Positions 63,173 through 64,000 of a stretch of 64,000 nt of DNA are shown here, piece by piece. A program made the translations under genes and the position numbers. The notes below the pieces were generated by a model. It saw nothing but the letters and a program-made list of their open reading frames with translations, did no database searches and was not told the DNA's origin. This DNA comes from Elusimicrobiota bacterium. GTDB taxonomy: Bacteria > Elusimicrobiota > Elusimicrobia > Elusimicrobiales > UBA9959. The stretch is from assembly GCA_026388155.1 (NCBI GenBank), contig JAPLKI010000022.1, positions 186,001-250,000 of the forward strand. The letters run 5' to 3'. Within the stretch, counting starts at the first letter, position 1; the number at the start of each line of letters is the position of its first letter.

Positions 63173-63268
63173 AAGGCTGAAGGCTTAAGACTGAAGGCTG
63201 AAGGATTAGGAATGAAACCGGAAAAATAATTTTTGTTTTTGTTTCATCCTTCAGCCTTCAGCCTTGCG
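63173..63268. repeat. Heptamer inverted-repeat hairpin (AAGGCTG type) inserted between protease and porV copy 2
   Basis: Left arm from 63173: AAGGCTG, AAGGCTT, AAGACTG, AAGGCTG, AAGGATT, AGGAATG. Right arm 63241-63265 is the approximate reverse complement (CATCCTT, CAGCCTT, CAGCCTT). In copy 1 of the module the same space is only 19 bp and lacks the hairpin. Confidence 0.85.
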
Positions 63269-63275
63269 GGCTAAT

Positions 63276-64000
63276 ATGGTCAAGATAATCTTAGCGTGTA
63301 TTATAGCTTTAAGTCCGGTTCGCGCTTTTGCCGCCGGCACTACCGCTATGCCTTTTTTGAAAATAGACTCGGGCGCCAGGGCCGCGGCACTTGGCGGGGC
63401 TTACTCCGCGGCGGGCGACGACGCCGCCAGCGTTTTTTACAATCCGGCGGGCGCCGCGCTCGCGGACAGGAAAGAACTTGAATTTTCGCATAACGAGTGG
63501 CTTCAGGGGCTGCGAAACGAAAACCTGGCTTATGTTCAGCCGTTCGGCAAAAACCATACGGTTTTTGGCGGCGCGAACGTGTTGTTAAGCGGCGTTATGG
63601 ATAAGTACGACGCTTTAGGGGTTAATACCGGCTCTTTCAACTCCCTGGAAGGAGTTGTTAGCTTCGGGCTTTCGACTGCTCTTGGCGGGAACTGGTACGG
63701 CGCTTCCGCCTTGAAAGTGTTTTACCAGAAAGCCGATAAAGACAGCGCCTCCGCCTTTGCGGTGGACTCGGGGCTGCTGAAAATTTCAGGGAATTTGCGC
63801 TTTGGCGCGTCGGTCTCCAACCTGGGCACTAAACTGAAGCTCGGTTCCACCGCCTTTGGTCTGCCGCTTATTATACGGGCAGGCGCGGCAAAGCGTCTGA
63901 ATGAACAGTTCTTGCTTTCGGCGGATATGGTGAAAGCTGGCGAAAGTCAGACCGCGTTCTGCGCGGGCGCTGAGGGCAAGTTTGTGATCAAGGAAAACGA
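63276..64000 (+). CDS. PorV/PorQ-like outer-membrane protein, copy 2 (partial)
   Basis: The frame from ATG 63276 is open to the right edge (241 codons visible). It closely matches the copy at 54440, with MPFLKIDSGARAAALGGAYS and DAASVFYNPAGAALADRKEL identical, and diverges mainly in the middle (for example LGVNTGSFNSLEGVVSFGLS). The signal peptide is short (ends VRAFAAG). It is expected to carry the C1A protease to the surface, as copy 1 would the M6 protease. The start ATGGTCAAGATAATC is conserved between copies. Confidence 0.85.
   Translation, partial: MVKIILACIIALSPVRAFAAGTTAMPFLKIDSGARAAALGGAYSAAGDDAASVFYNPAGAALADRKELEFSHNEWLQGLRNENLAYVQPFGKNHTVFGGANVLLSGVMDKYDALGVNTGSFNSLEGVVSFGLSTALGGNWYGASALKVFYQKADKDSASAFAVDSGLLKISGNLRFGASVSNLGTKLKLGSTAFGLPLIIRAGAAKRLNEQFLLSADMVKAGESQTAFCAGAEGKFVIKEN

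Noticed and set aside
63309-63557. Short frames on both strands inside the second porV-like gene
   Set aside because: The true frame starts at 63276 and stays open to the window end; the others are shadows also seen in the first copy.
1-64000. tRNA or rRNA genes
   Set aside because: I looked through the intergenic regions and saw no T-arm or cloverleaf pattern; a dedicated scan would be needed to exclude a missed one.

Overview
The window looks like a chromosomal segment from a Gram-negative (diderm) bacterium with a very large, exported, beta-rich protein repertoire. A member of Elusimicrobiota or a neighbouring candidate phylum is my best guess. The basis is the mix of PorV-like proteins, type-9-like C-terminal sorting domains, autotransporters, many lineage-specific secreted proteins and the YgiQ/DUF4097/IDYP-type small proteins. 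No rRNA or tRNA gene was seen, so the assignment is inference only. Both strands carry genes; most genes from 26.8 kb onward are on the plus strand.

Layout. 0-5 kb: start of a YgiQ-type radical SAM gene, two secreted proteins (one with an FGE-sulfatase fold), a DUF1353 gene split by a 268-bp element with 31-bp terminal inverted repeats, and a frameshifted secreted alpha/beta-hydrolase. 4.7-12.2 kb: a proline-rich repeat protein, asnA, a coupled minus-strand operon (PEP-dikinase-like protein, MFS transporter, HAD-like protein) and an ATP-grasp ligase. 12-30 kb: many secreted proteins of unknown role mixed with a deoxyinosine glycosylase-like enzyme, a seven-bladed WD40 membrane protein, a MOSC protein, an ABC-2 type exporter, an NlpC/P60 peptidase, a zinc phospholipase C-like protein, a chagasin-type inhibitor, a lone receiver protein, DgkA, DUF4097 and a glycoside hydrolase. 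29.8-38 kb: housekeeping genes (Aas-like fused acyltransferase/acyl-ACP synthetase, adenosine deaminase, ornithine aminotransferase, EamA exporter, MurB). 39.4-46.7 kb: an ECF sigma/anti-sigma/Spy-like stress cassette followed by a MacAB-TolC-type efflux operon. 46.8-50 kb: small proteins, a decayed receiver gene and an autotransporter. 50-64 kb: two giant secreted proteases (M6 metalloprotease and C1A papain-like protease with 15 FN3-like repeats), each ending in the same C-terminal sorting region and each followed by its own porV-like gene.

Two things stand out. First, the protease-tail plus porV module is duplicated, which suggests a dedicated type IX-like secretion/anchoring partner for each giant protease. 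Second, at least ten intergenic sites carry short blocks of imperfect tandem 7-mers. Each block has its own 7-mer, and it is usually followed by the reverse complement, so that it can fold into a hairpin. One such block sits between protease and porV in the second copy of the duplicated module but is absent from the first, which is direct evidence that these elements are gained. Runs of eight or nine G inside or just before secreted-protein genes may add phase variation.
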